64,000 nucleotides of DNA from Citrobacter gillenii (GCF_013337685.1 NZ_SUQN01000006.1:186001-250000), one strand, 5' to 3'. Counted from the stretch's first letter, positions 19,652 through 31,176 are shown. The notes: generated from the sequence alone by a model not told the origin. Numbers and translations: made by a program.

Positions 19652-20953
19652 TTATCGTTTACCGCTGTGCAGCCAGAACGGCTCCTCAGAGATCGCTTCA
19701 TTACGATAATGTTCAATTTCAATATGTTGGCGCGTCATGATGGCATGACGTAAACCCTGCCAGGTCGCAATCCATTCCGATGCCACCTTCTCATCGTAAT
19801 AGCCTGCCAGCATCAGAATACTGTCAATGTTTCGCGTCAGGCGCGGGATTTGGTCGGCATATTGATCGCCCAATGGCTGACCAAACACCGTTTTCAGTTC
19901 AGCCGCATGACGTGAAAGATGGGTATCAGAGAAACGCTTGAAGGAGTCGGCGATTTTGGCCTGCGCTTTCGCATCGAGGAACGGTTGCCACCCTTTAGTC
20001 ACCAACCACTCGGTGAGTGCCAGTTTTGCCATTGCCGTTTGCGGGTTGTAAACCGCAGATACCGCAGAAGTTTCAGCGGCAATAATCGCTTCCGACTGGG
20101 TCAGCAAATCACGTAAGTGAGCGCTCGCTTTACGTGGAACATTCCCGCCAAACAGCATCAGGATGTGGCGTACCAGCCCCATCGCCGCCAACACTTCCGA
20201 TTTGGCGCCTTTTACGCCGCGAACCCATAACTCCTCATGGTACTGCCATTGCGACAATGCCAGTTCCAGCGCGGCTTCAAGCCCCTGCTCAATGCTGGCC
20301 TTGGCCGGGACTTTCAGAATACGCGTCGGCTTCAGCTCGCGTGGGGCATTCCCCTGCGCCAGATGATAACCCCGTGCCGCCTTACTCAGGCTACCCAGGC
20401 GTAAACCCTCCTCGGCAACCAGCTGATTTGCCAACTTCAACACTGCGCGGGTATCGCCGCTGACCAGTTCCAGTTCAAGCTCACAGAGCGGTTCAGCGAA
20501 CTCTCCGGCCTTCACTTCACCCAGATCGAGGGCGAGTTCAATCTGGCTACCGTCAACCTCAAGCAGCCATTTCTCACGGTTAAAATCAGTGCTGAACAGC
20601 GGTTGTAGCTGAGAGGCGAGATCGGCTGGCAGTTCGCCATTTGGCCAGACTTCGGCTGGAAGCAGCGCAAGATCCAGTTCTGGCTCGCTCAACGCAACAT
20701 TATACTCTGGTCGCTGATGCAACCCCCCCGTGACCCGTCCGGCAATTTTCAGGGTCATTTCATAACGACCATTCTCACCGCGAATACGCAGCCCCATATC
20801 ATGACTACGCAACCACCCATCCGGCGTTTCATAGTAGATATTCAGCAACTGGCTGGGCGCATGATGCTCTCCCCCCAGCGTATTCAGACGTTCGCGTAAT
20901 GCATCAACAGCATCATTATTGACGATAAATTTTAATTCGATTTCCTGGGTCAT
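19652..20953 (-). CDS. ygiF: Inorganic triphosphatase (CYTH-CHAD)
   Basis: 433 aa. N-terminal CYTH domain with the hallmark ExExK (EIELK at residues 4-8) and RIRGENGRYEMTLKIAGR; C-terminal CHAD domain from about 220 with His/Lys-rich helices. Hydrolyses tripolyphosphate in E. coli. Spaced about 110 bp upstream of glnE; likely in the same leftward unit. Confidence 0.96.
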   Translation of the reverse strand: MTQEIELKFIVNNDAVDALRERLNTLGGEHHAPSQLLNIYYETPDGWLRSHDMGLRIRGENGRYEMTLKIAGRVTGGLHQRPEYNVALSEPELDLALLPAEVWPNGELPADLASQLQPLFSTDFNREKWLLEVDGSQIELALDLGEVKAGEFAEPLCELELELVSGDTRAVLKLANQLVAEEGLRLGSLSKAARGYHLAQGNAPRELKPTRILKVPAKASIEQGLEAALELALSQWQYHEELWVRGVKGAKSEVLAAMGLVRHILMLFGGNVPRKASAHLRDLLTQSEAIIAAETSAVSAVYNPQTAMAKLALTEWLVTKGWQPFLDAKAQAKIADSFKRFSDTHLSRHAAELKTVFGQPLGDQYADQIPRLTRNIDSILMLAGYYDEKVASEWIATWQGLRHAIMTRQHIEIEHYRNEAISEEPFWLHSGKR

Positions 20954-21194
20954 GATCTTGTACTTATGGGTTATGTCACAGTTGAGAAAACAGACTGCGA
21001 ACTAAGTGCGTTCTTGATTGTCAGTAGATAGTATTTTGCGCCAAATTGCCATGCAACGAGCAATTTGACGGGCGTAAAAGTTTCGAGTGGTGGCAAAAAG
21101 GACACAGATGATTCCGATTGATGTTGAATGCTTTGCGTAGAGACACTGATGCCACTACTATCGTTCCACTTTCTATGACAATAACGACAGCCTG
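20954..21194. promoter_or_regulatory. Divergent ygiF / ygiM control region
   Basis: 241 bases between oppositely oriented genes. It must hold both promoters; no recognisable operator or RNA structure was found beyond short AT-rich stretches. Confidence 0.5.
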
Positions 21195-21815
21195 ATGCCA
21201 AAATTACGCCTGATTGGATTAACTTTACTCGCACTTAGCGCCACTGCCGTCACCCATGCAGAGGAAAAGCGCTATGTCTCTGATGAACTGAACACCTGGG
21301 TCCGCAGCGGTCCGGGAGATAATTATCGCCTCGTGGGTACGGTTAACGCCGGCGAGGAAGTCATTCTGTTACAGACCGATGCCAGCACCAACTACGCCCA
21401 GGTAAAAGACAGTACCGGACGTACAGCCTGGATCCCGCTGAAAGAGCTGAACAGCACGCCAAGCCTGCGTACCCGCGTTCCGGACCTGGAAAACCAGGTA
21501 AAAACACTGACCGATAAGCTCAATAATATTGATACCACCTGGAACCAGCGTACCGCCGATATGCAGCAAAAAGTGGCGCAAAGCGACAGTGTGATCAATG
21601 GGTTGAAAGAAGAAAACCAGAAGCTAAAAAACGAGCTGATTGTGGCGCAGAAAAAGGTCAGTGCCGCGAATTTGCAGCTTGATGACAAGCAGCGCACCAT
21701 CATCATGCAGTGGTTTATGTATGGCGGCGGCGTACTGGGACTGGGTCTGTTGCTCGGTCTGGTTCTGCCACACATGATCCCAACCCGTAAACGCAAAGAT
21801 CGCTGGATGAACTGA
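21195..21815 (+). CDS. ygiM: SH3-domain membrane protein YgiM (TIGR04211 family)
   Basis: 206 aa. Signal peptide/anchor MPKLRLIGLTLLALSATAVTHA, a periplasmic bacterial SH3 domain (ELNTWVRSGPGDNYRLVGTV... to about 90), a coiled coil (LENQVKTLTDKLNNIDTTWNQ onward) and a C-terminal membrane helix (WFMYGGGVLGLGLLLGLVLP) ending in a basic tail. Envelope protein of unknown role. Precedes cca by 62 bp as in E. coli. Confidence 0.95.
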   Translation: MPKLRLIGLTLLALSATAVTHAEEKRYVSDELNTWVRSGPGDNYRLVGTVNAGEEVILLQTDASTNYAQVKDSTGRTAWIPLKELNSTPSLRTRVPDLENQVKTLTDKLNNIDTTWNQRTADMQQKVAQSDSVINGLKEENQKLKNELIVAQKKVSAANLQLDDKQRTIIMQWFMYGGGVLGLGLLLGLVLPHMIPTRKRKDRWMN

Positions 21816-21877
21816 ATCGCCTTCTCCGCCACACTGACATATGATTAAGGGATAATTTTTTTCAAAAGGAAAGTGGC

Positions 21878-23113
21878 GTGAAGATTTATCTGGTCGGTGG
21901 AGCTGTTCGGGATGCGTTATTAGGGCTACCGGTTAAAGATAAAGATTGGGTTGTCGTCGGCGCCACGCCGCAAGAGATGCTCGACGCGGGCTACCAGCAG
22001 GTAGGCCGCGATTTTCCTGTTTTTCTCCATCCGCAAACACGCGAAGAATATGCGCTGGCGCGAACCGAACGAAAATCAGGTTCAGGCTACACCGGATTTA
22101 CCTGCTATGCCGCAGCAGACGTAACGCTGGAAGCCGATCTCCAGCGCCGCGACCTGACGATCAACGCGCTGGCCCGCGATGATGACGGCGAGATTATCGA
22201 CCCGTATCACGGACGTCGCGATCTGGAAAATCGTCTACTGCGCCATGTTTCCCCTGCTTTTAGCGAAGATCCGCTGCGCGTACTGCGCGTGGCGCGCTTT
22301 GCCGCGCGTTATGCACACCTCAGCTTCCGTATCGCCGATGAAACCCTGGCCTTAATGCGCGAGATGACCGCTGCCGGAGAACTGGCACATTTGACGCCGG
22401 AACGAGTCTGGAAAGAAACGGAAAATGCGTTAACTACCCGTAATCCACAGGTCTTTTTCCAGGTCCTGCGCGACTGCGGCGCACTGCGCGTTCTGTTCCC
22501 GGAAATAGACGCTCTGTTTGGCGTCCCGGCGCCGGCTCAATGGCATCCGGAAATCGACACCGGTATTCACACGCTGATGACGCTGTCGATGGCGGCCATG
22601 TTGAGCCCAAACGTAGATATACGTTTTGCCACGCTGTGCCACGATCTTGGCAAGGCTCTGACGCCAAAAGCGCTGTGGCCACGTCATCATGGTCACGGCC
22701 CGGCGGGTGTCAAACTGGTAGAGCAGTTATGTCAGCGTCTGCGGGTGCCCAATGACATCCGCGATTTAGCCAAACTGGTGGCGGAATTCCACGATCTCAT
22801 TCATACGTTCCCGATCCTGCAGCCGAAAACTATCGTGAAGTTGTTTGATTCCATCGATGCCTGGCGTAAACCGCAGCGTGTGGAACAAATTGCCCTGACC
22901 AGTGAGGCCGACGTCCGGGGTCGCACCGGTTTTGAAGCAGCAGATTACCCGCAAGGTAGGCTGCTGCGGGAGGCCTGGCAAGTCGCACAGACTGTGCCGA
23001 CGAAAGAGGTCGTTGAGGCAGGATTCAAAGGGCCGGACATTCGCGAGGAGCTGACACGACGTCGCATTGCGGCGGTGGCCAGTTGGAAGGAACAGCGTTG
23101 CCCAAAAACGTAG
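21878..23113 (+). CDS. cca: Multifunctional CCA-adding protein
   Basis: 411 aa starting at GTG 21878, with AAAGGAAAG 8 bases upstream. Adds and repairs the 3' CCA of tRNA. Class II nucleotidyltransferase head: [11 protein letters not shown] (GGxVRD), then KDKDWVV (DxD) at about 22-28; a basic neck; and a C-terminal HD phosphohydrolase domain with [14 protein letters not shown] and HHGHGPAG, found in gammaproteobacterial enzymes with additional phosphatase and phosphodiesterase activity. Confidence 0.98.
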   Translation: MKIYLVGGAVRDALLGLPVKDKDWVVVGATPQEMLDAGYQQVGRDFPVFLHPQTREEYALARTERKSGSGYTGFTCYAAADVTLEADLQRRDLTINALARDDDGEIIDPYHGRRDLENRLLRHVSPAFSEDPLRVLRVARFAARYAHLSFRIADETLALMREMTAAGELAHLTPERVWKETENALTTRNPQVFFQVLRDCGALRVLFPEIDALFGVPAPAQWHPEIDTGIHTLMTLSMAAMLSPNVDIRFATLCHDLGKALTPKALWPRHHGHGPAGVKLVEQLCQRLRVPNDIRDLAKLVAEFHDLIHTFPILQPKTIVKLFDSIDAWRKPQRVEQIALTSEADVRGRTGFEAADYPQGRLLREAWQVAQTVPTKEVVEAGFKGPDIREELTRRRIAAVASWKEQRCPKT

Positions 23114-23116
23114 GCA

Positions 23117-23206
23117 GTATGTTGCCGGATGCGCTGCGCTTATCCGGCCTACGGGGTCAACATCTCGTTCCGTAGGCCCGGTAAGCATAAGCGCCACCGG
23201 GCACAC
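23117..23206. repeat. REP/BIME repeat
   Basis: TTGCCGGATGCGCTGCGCTTATCCGG followed by inverted GTAGGCCCGGTAAGCATAAGCGCCACCGGGC between convergent cca and uppP. Confidence 0.85.
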
Positions 23207-23211
23207 AAAAG

Positions 23212-24030
23212 TTAGAAGAACACCACGTAAACAGCGGCGGCGACTACAAAACGATAAATCGCAAATGGAATAAACGAGATACGTTTAATCAGCTGCAGGA
23301 AGGTTTTGATCGCCACCAGCGCCACGACAAATGCCGTCACGAAGCCCACAGCAAACATTGGAATGTCTGACGCGCTCAGGAACGACCAGCTTTTGTAGAG
23401 ATCTAACGCCGTGGCACCCATCATCATTGGTACCGCCAGCAGGAATGAGAATTCCGATGCGGCATAGCGGCTCACGCCCATCAGCATACCGCCTGAAATG
23501 GTCGCTCCGGAACGGGAAAATCCCGGCCACAGCGCCAGGCACTGGAAGCAGCCAATCATAAACGCCTGGCGATAAGTCATATCATCCAGACCCGGCGCGC
23601 GCGGCTCTTTCGGCTTCAGGCATTCTGCGGCTATCAGCAGCACGCCCCCCACCACCAGCGCATACATCACGTTGATCGGGTTAAACAATGATTTGATGGT
23701 ATCGTGGAAAATCAGTCCCAGTACCACGGCCGGGATCATCCCTAACAGGATATGCCCCAGCGTTAGTCGTCCCTTGCCGGTTCCTTCATGCGGGGCTTTA
23801 CCAAAGTGAATGCCAATCAGGCCAAACAAGCGGCGCCAGAACATCACCACAACAGCCAAAATGGAACCCAGTTGAATAACCACTTCAAATGTCTTTGCGG
23901 TAGCGCCTTCAAACCCCAGCAGATGGCCAACAATAATCATATGGCCGGTGCTGGATACAGGCAAAAACTCCGTCAATCCCTCGACCACACCCAAAATTGC
24001 CGCCACCAGCAGCGAGTGCATATCACTCAT
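23212..24030 (-). CDS. uppP: Undecaprenyl-diphosphatase
   Basis: 272 aa from ATG 24030 (MSDMHSLL); also called bacA. Inner-membrane enzyme that dephosphorylates undecaprenyl pyrophosphate to recycle the peptidoglycan/LPS carrier, giving bacitracin tolerance. The two active-site blocks [15 protein letters not shown] (about 17-31) and [13 protein letters not shown] (about 168-180) are intact, and there are about eight membrane helices. One residue shorter than the E. coli protein in the loop [14 protein letters not shown]. Confidence 0.98.
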   Translation of the reverse strand: MSDMHSLLVAAILGVVEGLTEFLPVSSTGHMIIVGHLLGFEGATAKTFEVVIQLGSILAVVVMFWRRLFGLIGIHFGKAPHEGTGKGRLTLGHILLGMIPAVVLGLIFHDTIKSLFNPINVMYALVVGGVLLIAAECLKPKEPRAPGLDDMTYRQAFMIGCFQCLALWPGFSRSGATISGGMLMGVSRYAASEFSFLLAVPMMMGATALDLYKSWSFLSASDIPMFAVGFVTAFVVALVAIKTFLQLIKRISFIPFAIYRFVVAAAVYVVFF

Positions 24031-24058
24031 CAATTAACCCCTAGATAGAAAACCATGG

Positions 24059-24088
24059 CAAAAAAGAGCCAACGTTAGGACTCTTTTA
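24059..24088 (-). terminator. Terminator between folB and uppP
   Basis: On the minus strand AAAGAGTCC pairs with GGCTCTTTT around a short loop and is followed by a T-run, just past the folB stop. Confidence 0.75.
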
Positions 24089-24115
24089 TACCTGTTAGGT
24101 TTAGATATTATTAAT

Positions 24116-24484
24116 TTAATTACTTTCTTTCAGATTATTGCCACGCTCAATGATAACGCCGACGTTTGCCGCTCTCGCCACCGCCCCCGGCTTGCTGAGC
24201 TTGATGCGTACCCATGGGGAATTAAAACGGCTAAGCAGGAGGTCTGCCACCTCTTCAGCCACGCGTTCAACCAGCGCAAAACGTCCGCCTTCCACATGGC
24301 TGACCACCGTTTGTGCGATATCAGCATAGCTCAGGCAATCGGCAACATCGTCGCTTTTCGCTGATTTGCGGTTATCCCATGCCATTTCGATATCGAACAC
24401 CAGTTTTTGTTCGATAGTCTGTTCCCAGTCATAAACACCAATAGTGGTGATTACCGAAAGTTGCTCTATAAATACAATATCCAT
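24116..24484 (-). CDS. folB: Dihydroneopterin aldolase
   Basis: 122 aa from ATG 24484 (MDIVFIEQLSVITTIGVYDWE). Converts 7,8-dihydroneopterin to 6-hydroxymethyl-dihydropterin in folate synthesis and epimerises the substrate. Family blocks VYDWEQTIEQKLVFDIEM, ADCLSYADIAQTV and WVRIKLSKPGAV are present. Divergent from plsY, as in E. coli. Confidence 0.97.
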   Translation of the reverse strand: MDIVFIEQLSVITTIGVYDWEQTIEQKLVFDIEMAWDNRKSAKSDDVADCLSYADIAQTVVSHVEGGRFALVERVAEEVADLLLSRFNSPWVRIKLSKPGAVARAANVGVIIERGNNLKESN

Positions 24485-24590
24485 CACGACCTGCCTGCTT
24501 TTTGGCTAACCCGGATACCACTTCCGGCGAAATATGCGTATTATCCACGGAAGTAGTGTTTTACACGACATTTTCAAAACGGAACAGCTT

Positions 24591-25208
24591 ATGAGTGCAA
24601 TCGCGCCTGGAATGATTATCTTCGCGTACCTCTGCGGCTCAATTTCCAGTGCTATTCTGGTATGCCGCCTCGCTGGATTGCCGGACCCACGTGATAGCGG
24701 TTCTGGAAATCCGGGCGCGACAAACGTATTGCGAATTGGTGGCAAAGGAGCCGCCGTCGCCGTGCTGATTTTTGACGTCCTGAAGGGTATGTTACCCGTG
24801 TGGGGTGCATACGCGCTAGGCGTTAGTCCTTTCTGGTTGGGCTTGATTGCTATCGCCGCCTGCCTGGGACACATCTGGCCGGTGTTCTTCGGTTTTAAAG
24901 GTGGGAAAGGCGTCGCCACCGCCTTTGGCGCCATTGCGCCGATTGGCTGGGATTTAACCGGCGTCATGGCGGGCACCTGGTTGCTGACCATCTTGCTGAG
25001 CGGTTATTCCTCGTTAGGAGCCATCGTCAGCGCCCTGATAGCCCCGTTCTATGTCTGGTGGTTCAAACCCCAGTTCACTTTCCCGGTATCCATGCTGTCG
25101 TGCTTAATTCTGCTGCGCCATCATGACAACATCCAACGTCTGTGGCGTCGACAAGAGCCGAAGATCTGGACCAAGCTGAAGAAAAAGCGCGAAAAAGATC
25201 CCGAGTGA
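24591..25208 (+). CDS. plsY: Glycerol-3-phosphate acyltransferase (acyl-phosphate dependent)
   Basis: 205 aa from ATG 24591 ([11 protein letters not shown]), the E. coli length; a longer in-frame extension to 24534 is not family-like. Integral membrane enzyme that acylates sn-glycerol 3-phosphate from acyl-phosphate. Conserved loops [16 protein letters not shown] and [13 protein letters not shown] are intact, with a basic C-terminal tail. Confidence 0.97.
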   Translation: MSAIAPGMIIFAYLCGSISSAILVCRLAGLPDPRDSGSGNPGATNVLRIGGKGAAVAVLIFDVLKGMLPVWGAYALGVSPFWLGLIAIAACLGHIWPVFFGFKGGKGVATAFGAIAPIGWDLTGVMAGTWLLTILLSGYSSLGAIVSALIAPFYVWWFKPQFTFPVSMLSCLILLRHHDNIQRLWRRQEPKIWTKLKKKREKDPE

Positions 25209-25212
25209 CGGT

Positions 25213-25250
25213 GCTGCCGGATGATGATGCGACGGTGTCTTATCCGGCTT
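25213..25250. repeat. REP unit
   Basis: GTGCTGCCGGATGATGATGCG with TCTTATCCGGCTTACAGG forms one degenerate REP palindrome between convergent plsY and ttdR. Confidence 0.65.
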
Positions 25251-26181
25251 ACAGGATCTGATACCCGTCAACCGGCTTACCCAACCGCTGCTGGCACCAC
25301 GTTGCCAGAAACTCTACGCACACCCGTAGCTTTACGCTACGATACAATGGCTCCTGATACACCGCCCAGATATTGGCGCTCTGCGCATATTCTGGCAGCA
25401 CGCGAACCAGTTCACCGCTGAGCAGAAACGGCTGTACGTCCCACTCAGAACGCAGCATGATCCCTTTTCCTTGTAACGCCCACTGCAACACAATCTCGCC
25501 GCTGTTAGAAGAAAGATGCCCCGCCACCTTAACCGATTTTTTCTCATGCCCATTATCAAGTTCCCAAACCCCGTGCGTCATATCGCGCTCTTTGGTAACC
25601 AGGCAATCATGGCGACTTAATTCCTGTAACGTCTTTGGATCCCCGTATTCTCGTAAATATGTCGGTGCAGCACACAATATTCTTTTATTTTTCGTTAACA
25701 AATGTGCAATATAATAATCGGGAATTTCATCATTAATACGAATATCCAGATCGATATTATCCTGCGCTAAATCAATTTGCCGATCGTACAGTTCAAAATG
25801 CACCTGTAATTCAGGATAGCTATGCATCAATTCGGTAATCGCTGGGGCGATATAACTGCGCCCAAACCCAAAGCTACAACCAATACGGATCATCCCTTCC
25901 GGTCGCGTTTTGATTTGCGTGACGTCATCCACCAGATGCTGATAGCGGGCGAGGATCTCCTGCGCATGTTCATAGCACCGCTGACCGCTTTCCGTTAACG
26001 CCACGCCGCGTGCGGAGCGGTTAAGCAGCGTGGCCCCTAGCGTAGACTCCAGAATCTGAATGCGTTTTGTCACAAACGCTGGCGTCTGCCCAAGGGTCGC
26101 TGCCGCCGCGCTAAAGCTGCCGCTATGCACAATTTCAACCAGCACCTGCAGGTCTTTCGCCAGGGGATAGGTGTTCAGCAT
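25249..26181 (-). CDS. ttdR: LysR-type activator of L-tartrate utilisation
   Basis: 310 aa from ATG 26181 ([18 protein letters not shown]), the E. coli TtdR length. Winged HTH near residues 20-60 ([25 protein letters not shown]), then a periplasmic-binding-like effector domain. TtdR activates ttdABT with L/meso-tartrate under anaerobiosis. It is divergent from ttdA with a 210-bp control region between. The DNA between plsY and this gene is only a REP unit. Confidence 0.96.
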   Translation of the reverse strand: MLNTYPLAKDLQVLVEIVHSGSFSAAAATLGQTPAFVTKRIQILESTLGATLLNRSARGVALTESGQRCYEHAQEILARYQHLVDDVTQIKTRPEGMIRIGCSFGFGRSYIAPAITELMHSYPELQVHFELYDRQIDLAQDNIDLDIRINDEIPDYYIAHLLTKNKRILCAAPTYLREYGDPKTLQELSRHDCLVTKERDMTHGVWELDNGHEKKSVKVAGHLSSNSGEIVLQWALQGKGIMLRSEWDVQPFLLSGELVRVLPEYAQSANIWAVYQEPLYRSVKLRVCVEFLATWCQQRLGKPVDGYQIL

Positions 26182-26391
26182 GTTCAGGATATCCGTGAGG
26201 GTGTGAATCGCAGTGTAATTCCCCTGGACATAATAAACCCTGCCTTTGCGCAATTTTTATTATCTTAAGCGGGCATCATTCACGAACTGTTAATTGGTTA
26301 TTCACAGCGCTAAAAAATATAAAACCACATTTTTAGTGGTAGTTTGTCCGGGAGAATTTATTTCCAGATAAATAAAAGAACTGGAGTTGAC

Positions 26392-27303
26392 ATGATGAGC
26401 CATCAAAATAACCAACATGCGATAAATACGCTGACTAACATTGTCGCTGATTTTACCGCCATGATTTCTACCCGTATGCCCGACGATGTCGTAGATAAAT
26501 TAAAACAGCTACGCGAAGGCGAAACCTCGCCGATGGGTAAAATTATCTACCACACCATGTTTGACAACATGCAGAAGGCGATCGACCTGAATCGCCCGGC
26601 GTGTCAGGACACCGGTGAAATCATGTTCTTTGTGAAGGTCGGTTCCCGTTTTCCACTGCTGGGCGAACTGCAAAGCATCCTTAAGCAGGCCGTTGAAGAC
26701 GCCACCGTTAAAGCGCCGCTACGCCACAATGCGGTAGAGATTTTTGACGAGGTAAACACCGGCAAAAATACTGGTACCGGCGTGCCATGGGTCACCTGGG
26801 ACATCATCCCCGACGCTGACGACGCAGAAATTGAAGTCTATATGGCGGGCGGCGGCTGTACGCTGCCGGGGCGTTCCAAAGTGTTAATGCCTTCCGAAGG
26901 CTACGAAGGTGTCGTGAAGTTTGTTTTTGAGAATATCTCCACGCTAGCAGTAAACGCCTGCCCACCGGTGCTGGTCGGCGTAGGTATTGCGACCTCCGTT
27001 GAAACCGCCGCCGTGCTGTCACGCAAAGCCGTACTGCGCCCGATTGGCTCACGCCATCCCAATCCCAAAGCTGCCGAGCTGGAACTGCGTCTCGAGGAAG
27101 GACTTAACCGTCTGGGTATTGGCCCACAGGGGCTAACGGGTAACAGCTCCGTGATGGGCGTACATATCGAATCTGCCGCACGCCACCCGTCGACTATCGG
27201 CGTGGCCGTTTCTACCGGCTGCTGGGCGCACCGTCGCGGCACGCTGCGGGTTCATGCCGATCTCTCCTTCGAAAATTTGTCTCACACCCGGAGCGCGTTA
27301 TGA
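26392..27303 (+). CDS. ttdA: L(+)-tartrate dehydratase subunit alpha
   Basis: 303 aa from ATG 26392 ([11 protein letters not shown]). Iron-sulphur class I fumarase-type dehydratase; with TtdB it converts L-tartrate to oxaloacetate. Conserved Cys residues that hold the [4Fe-4S] cluster are in RPACQDTGE (about 71-79), [10 protein letters not shown] and [10 protein letters not shown]. The stop overlaps the ttdB start by 4 bases (ATGA). Expressed anaerobically for tartrate fermentation to succinate. Confidence 0.97.
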   Translation: MMSHQNNQHAINTLTNIVADFTAMISTRMPDDVVDKLKQLREGETSPMGKIIYHTMFDNMQKAIDLNRPACQDTGEIMFFVKVGSRFPLLGELQSILKQAVEDATVKAPLRHNAVEIFDEVNTGKNTGTGVPWVTWDIIPDADDAEIEVYMAGGGCTLPGRSKVLMPSEGYEGVVKFVFENISTLAVNACPPVLVGVGIATSVETAAVLSRKAVLRPIGSRHPNPKAAELELRLEEGLNRLGIGPQGLTGNSSVMGVHIESAARHPSTIGVAVSTGCWAHRRGTLRVHADLSFENLSHTRSAL

Positions 27304-27905
27304 AAAAGATCCTGACAACCCCGATCAAAGCCGAAGATCTGGCAGACATTCGCGTCGGCGATGTCATTTACCTGACCGGTACGCTGGTGACCTGTCGCGA
27401 CGTGTGTCACCGCCGTTTGATCGAACTCAAGCGCCCGATCCCGTACGATCTAAACGGTAAAGCCATTTTTCACGCTGGCCCGATCGTGCGTAAGAACGGG
27501 GAAAAATGGGAGATGGTCTCCGTCGGCCCAACCACCAGCATGCGTATGGAAGCCTTTGAGAAAGAGTTCATCGAGCAAACCGGCGTCAAACTGGTGGTCG
27601 GCAAAGGCGGCATGGGACCGTTGACCGAAGAAGGGTGTAAACAATTCAAAGCACTGCACGTGATCTTCCCGGCTGGCTGCGCGGTTGTTGCCGCCACGCA
27701 GGTTGAAGAAATTGAAGAAGTGCACTGGACGGAATTGGGCATGCCGGAATCCCTGTGGGTGTGCCGGGTTAAAGAGTTCGGCCCGCTGATTGTTTCCATC
27801 GATACCCATGGCAACAACCTGATCGCCGAAAACAAAAAGCTGTTCGCTGAACGTCGCGACCCGATCGTCGAAGAAATCTGCGAGCACGTGCACTACATCA
27901 AATAA
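27300..27905 (+). CDS. ttdB: L(+)-tartrate dehydratase subunit beta
   Basis: 201 aa, full length. Fumarase C-terminal-domain family; forms the substrate-binding half of the TtdA2B2 enzyme. Motifs include [27 protein letters not shown] and [14 protein letters not shown]. Start overlaps ttdA, so the two subunits are translationally coupled. Confidence 0.97.
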   Translation: MKKILTTPIKAEDLADIRVGDVIYLTGTLVTCRDVCHRRLIELKRPIPYDLNGKAIFHAGPIVRKNGEKWEMVSVGPTTSMRMEAFEKEFIEQTGVKLVVGKGGMGPLTEEGCKQFKALHVIFPAGCAVVAATQVEEIEEVHWTELGMPESLWVCRVKEFGPLIVSIDTHGNNLIAENKKLFAERRDPIVEEICEHVHYIK

Positions 27906-27953
27906 CCCTCCCGGAGAGGCGCATACCTCTCCCCCTTTCGCAGGGATACAACA

Positions 27954-29417
27954 ATGGCACCTTTAGCTGGTTGGTGGCGATACCTGGCTCCGCTGGTGGT
28001 CATCGCCATTATTGCTGTTTTGCCCGTTCCTGGCGGTCTTGAAAGCCACACCTGGCTCTATTTTGCCGTCTTTACCGGGGTCATCGTCGGGCTTATCCTG
28101 GAACCTGTTCCCGGTGCGGTAGTGGCGATGATTGGTATTTCTATCATTGCCGTGCTGTCGCCGTGGCTGTTGTTCAGCCCTGAGCAACTCGCCCAGGACG
28201 GATTTAAATTTACCGCCAAATCGTTGTCATGGGCGGTGTCGGGGTTTTCTAACTCGGTTATCTGGCTGATTTTCGCCGCCTTTATGTTCGGTACCGGTTA
28301 CGAGAAAACGGGTCTGGGTCGGCGTATCGCGCTGATGCTGGTAAAGAAGATGGGGCATCGCACGCTGTTTCTCGGCTATGCGGTGATGTTCTCCGAACTG
28401 ATCCTCGCCCCCGTAACACCGTCTAATTCCGCACGCGGCGCAGGCATTATCTACCCGATCATTCGTAACCTGCCGCCGCTGTACCACTCTCAACCCAACG
28501 ATCCCAGCGCCCGCTCCATTGGCTCTTACATTATGTGGATGGGGATCGTCGCCGACTGCGTCACCAGCGCTATTTTTTTAACGGCGATGGCACCAAATCT
28601 GCTGCTAATTGGCCTGATGAAAGGCGCTTCCCATACAGCGTTAAGCTGGGGTGACTGGTTCTTAGGCATGCTGCCGCTGAGCATTTTACTGGTGTTGATC
28701 GTGCCCTGGCTGGCCTACGTGCTGTACCCACCGGTGCAGAAATCTGGCGATCAGGTCCCGCGCTGGGCGGAAACCGAGCTGAAGGCGATGGGGCCACTGT
28801 GCGCGCGTGAGAAAAAGATGCTGGTATTGATGGTGGGAGCGCTGGTGCTGTGGATCTTTGGCGGTGACTATATTGATGCCGCAATGGTCGGCTACAGCGT
28901 GGTGGCGTTGATGCTGGTACTGCGCATCATTTGCTGGGATGACATTGTCAGTAATAAAGCAGCATGGAACGTCTTTTTCTGGCTGGCTTCGCTGATTACC
29001 CTTGCCACCGGGCTGAACAATACTGGCTTTATCTCCTGGTTCGGCAAACTGCTGGCAAACGGACTCAGCGGCTACTCGCCGATAATGGTAATGGTGGCGT
29101 TGATCGTGGTGTTCTATCTGTTGCGTTATTTCTTTGCCAGCGCCACGGCCTATACCTCTGCCCTCGCGCCAATGATGATTGCAGCCGCGTTGGCGATGCC
29201 GGATATCCCGCTGCCGGTATTCTGCCTGATGGTCGGTGCCGCCATTGGTCTGGGCAGTATTTTGACCCCGTACGCTACCGGACCAAGCCCGATCTACTAC
29301 GGCAGCGGCTACTTGCCGACGGCCGATTACTGGCGACTGGGCGCCATCTTCGGCCTGATATTCCTCGTCCTGCTGGTGATAACCGGCCTGCTGTGGATGC
29401 CTCTGGTTTTACTGTAA
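27954..29417 (+). CDS. ttdT: L-tartrate/succinate antiporter
   Basis: 487 aa with about 12-14 hydrophobic helices. CitT/DASS-family carrier that imports L-tartrate in exchange for succinate. Family signatures: AFMFGTGYEKTGLGRRIALML and APVTPSNSARGAGIIYP (about 143-160) and GSILTPYATGPSPIYYGSGYL near 435-455. Third gene of the ttdABT operon, 48 bp after ttdB. Confidence 0.96.
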   Translation: MAPLAGWWRYLAPLVVIAIIAVLPVPGGLESHTWLYFAVFTGVIVGLILEPVPGAVVAMIGISIIAVLSPWLLFSPEQLAQDGFKFTAKSLSWAVSGFSNSVIWLIFAAFMFGTGYEKTGLGRRIALMLVKKMGHRTLFLGYAVMFSELILAPVTPSNSARGAGIIYPIIRNLPPLYHSQPNDPSARSIGSYIMWMGIVADCVTSAIFLTAMAPNLLLIGLMKGASHTALSWGDWFLGMLPLSILLVLIVPWLAYVLYPPVQKSGDQVPRWAETELKAMGPLCAREKKMLVLMVGALVLWIFGGDYIDAAMVGYSVVALMLVLRIICWDDIVSNKAAWNVFFWLASLITLATGLNNTGFISWFGKLLANGLSGYSPIMVMVALIVVFYLLRYFFASATAYTSALAPMMIAAALAMPDIPLPVFCLMVGAAIGLGSILTPYATGPSPIYYGSGYLPTADYWRLGAIFGLIFLVLLVITGLLWMPLVLL

Positions 29418-29424
29418 ATCCCGC

Positions 29425-29453
29425 CGGGGCGGCGTAGCGTCGCCCCCTTTCCC
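29425..29453. terminator. Terminator between ttdT and tsaD
   Basis: GGGGCGGCGT-AGC-GTCGCCCCC-type stem followed by TTTCCC. It lies between convergent genes. Confidence 0.7.
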
Positions 29454-29484
29454 TACGCATCTCACCAGTCAGCTCCCGGTGCGC

Positions 29485-30498
29485 TTACGCCGCCGGTAAC
29501 TCCGCCAACGGCCAGCGTGGACGCACGGTGACACCAAGGTCTGCCGTTGCTCCGGATTTAAAACGCACCATGCCCGCATAGGCGATCATCGCCCCGTTAT
29601 CGGTACAAAATTCCGGGCGCGCATAGAACACTTCGCCACGGCGTTTTTGCATCATTTCCGCAAGTGCGGCCCGCAGGGTACGGTTAGCGCTCACGCCCCC
29701 CGCCATCACCAGACGCTTAAAACCGGTTTGATCCAGCGCGCGTTTGCACTTGATCATCAGCGTATCGACCACCGCATCTTCAAATGCACGGGCGATATCC
29801 GCACGGGTCTGATCGTCGTTTTCGTTATTACGAATGGTATTTGCGGCAAACGTTTTCAAGCCTGAGAAGCTGAAATCCAGCCCCGGACGATCGGTCATCG
29901 GGCGCGGGAAGACAAAACGCTTTTCCACGCCCTGAGACGCCAGCTTAGACAGCATCGGGCCACCTGGATAATCCAGCCCCAGCAGTTTGGCCGTTTTATC
30001 GAACGCTTCACCGGCCGCATCGTCAATCGATTCGCCCAGCAACTCATACTGTCCAATACCGGTGACGCTAATCAGCTGCGTGTGTCCGCCAGAAACCAGC
30101 AGCGCTACAAAAGGATATTCCGGCGGATTATCTTCCAGCATCGGTGCCAGCAAATGGCCTTCCATATGGTGTACAGGAATGGCCGGAACATTCCAGGCGA
30201 ACGCCAGAGAACGCCCTACGGTCGCCCCCACCAGCAGCGCACCGACCAGACCCGGTCCTGCGGTATAGGCCACCGCATCAATATCTTTTGCTGTTAACCC
30301 TGCTTCAATCAGCGCCGCCTGAATCAACGGTACGGTTTTACGCACGTGATCGCGCGAAGCCAATTCAGGCACAACTCCACCGTAGTCAGCGTGCAATTTC
30401 ACCTGACTATACAATTGGTTGGCTAAAAGACCTTTTTCATCGTCGTAAATGGCGATGCCGGTTTCATCGCAGGATGTTTCAATTCCCAGTACACGCAT
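29485..30498 (-). CDS. tsaD: tRNA N6-threonylcarbamoyladenosine transferase subunit
   Basis: 337 aa. ASKHA-fold metalloprotein (formerly ygjD/gcp) that with TsaB and TsaE transfers the threonylcarbamoyl group to A37 of ANN-decoding tRNAs. Signatures [18 protein letters not shown], the metal-ligand [10 protein letters not shown] (about 110-119) and [10 protein letters not shown]. Essential. Divergent from rpsU as in other enterobacteria. Confidence 0.98.
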   Translation of the reverse strand: MRVLGIETSCDETGIAIYDDEKGLLANQLYSQVKLHADYGGVVPELASRDHVRKTVPLIQAALIEAGLTAKDIDAVAYTAGPGLVGALLVGATVGRSLAFAWNVPAIPVHHMEGHLLAPMLEDNPPEYPFVALLVSGGHTQLISVTGIGQYELLGESIDDAAGEAFDKTAKLLGLDYPGGPMLSKLASQGVEKRFVFPRPMTDRPGLDFSFSGLKTFAANTIRNNENDDQTRADIARAFEDAVVDTLMIKCKRALDQTGFKRLVMAGGVSANRTLRAALAEMMQKRRGEVFYARPEFCTDNGAMIAYAGMVRFKSGATADLGVTVRPRWPLAELPAA

Positions 30499-30949
<451 letters not shown>

Positions 30950-30990
30950 TCTATTGGGAGCTAAGGCTCTCAATTCAGACTGAGTTGTAG

Positions 30991-31032
30991 TTGTAAGGCC
31001 GTGCTTCCGGAAGGAATGCGCGGCTTATTTTC
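30991..31032 (+). terminator. Internal terminator after rpsU
   Basis: GGCCGTGC-TTCCGGAAGGAAT-GCGCGGC hairpin followed by TTATTTTCG. It fits the partial terminator (T1) of the E. coli operon, which gives more rpsU than dnaG transcript. Confidence 0.75.
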
Positions 31033-31048
31033 GTTTATACATCAGTAA

Positions 31049-31176
31049 CTACACAAAATCATTCACACTGTATCAAGACGGCAAGTGAGTGAATCCCCGG
31101 AGCTTACTTAAGTAAGTGACAGGGGTGAGCGAGCGCAGCCAACGCAGAGACAGTTTGAAGGATGAAGTGTAATAAC
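31049..31176 (+). repeat. ERIC element in the rpsU-dnaG spacer
   Basis: About 127 bases, with the diagnostic core AAGTAAGTGACAGGGGTGAG (one mismatch to ERIC consensus) preceded by GTGAGTGAATCCCCGG and followed by GCGCAGCCAACGCAGAGACA. Ends 7 bases before dnaG, so it is part of the operon leader of dnaG and places the ribosome site close to its edge. Confidence 0.88.
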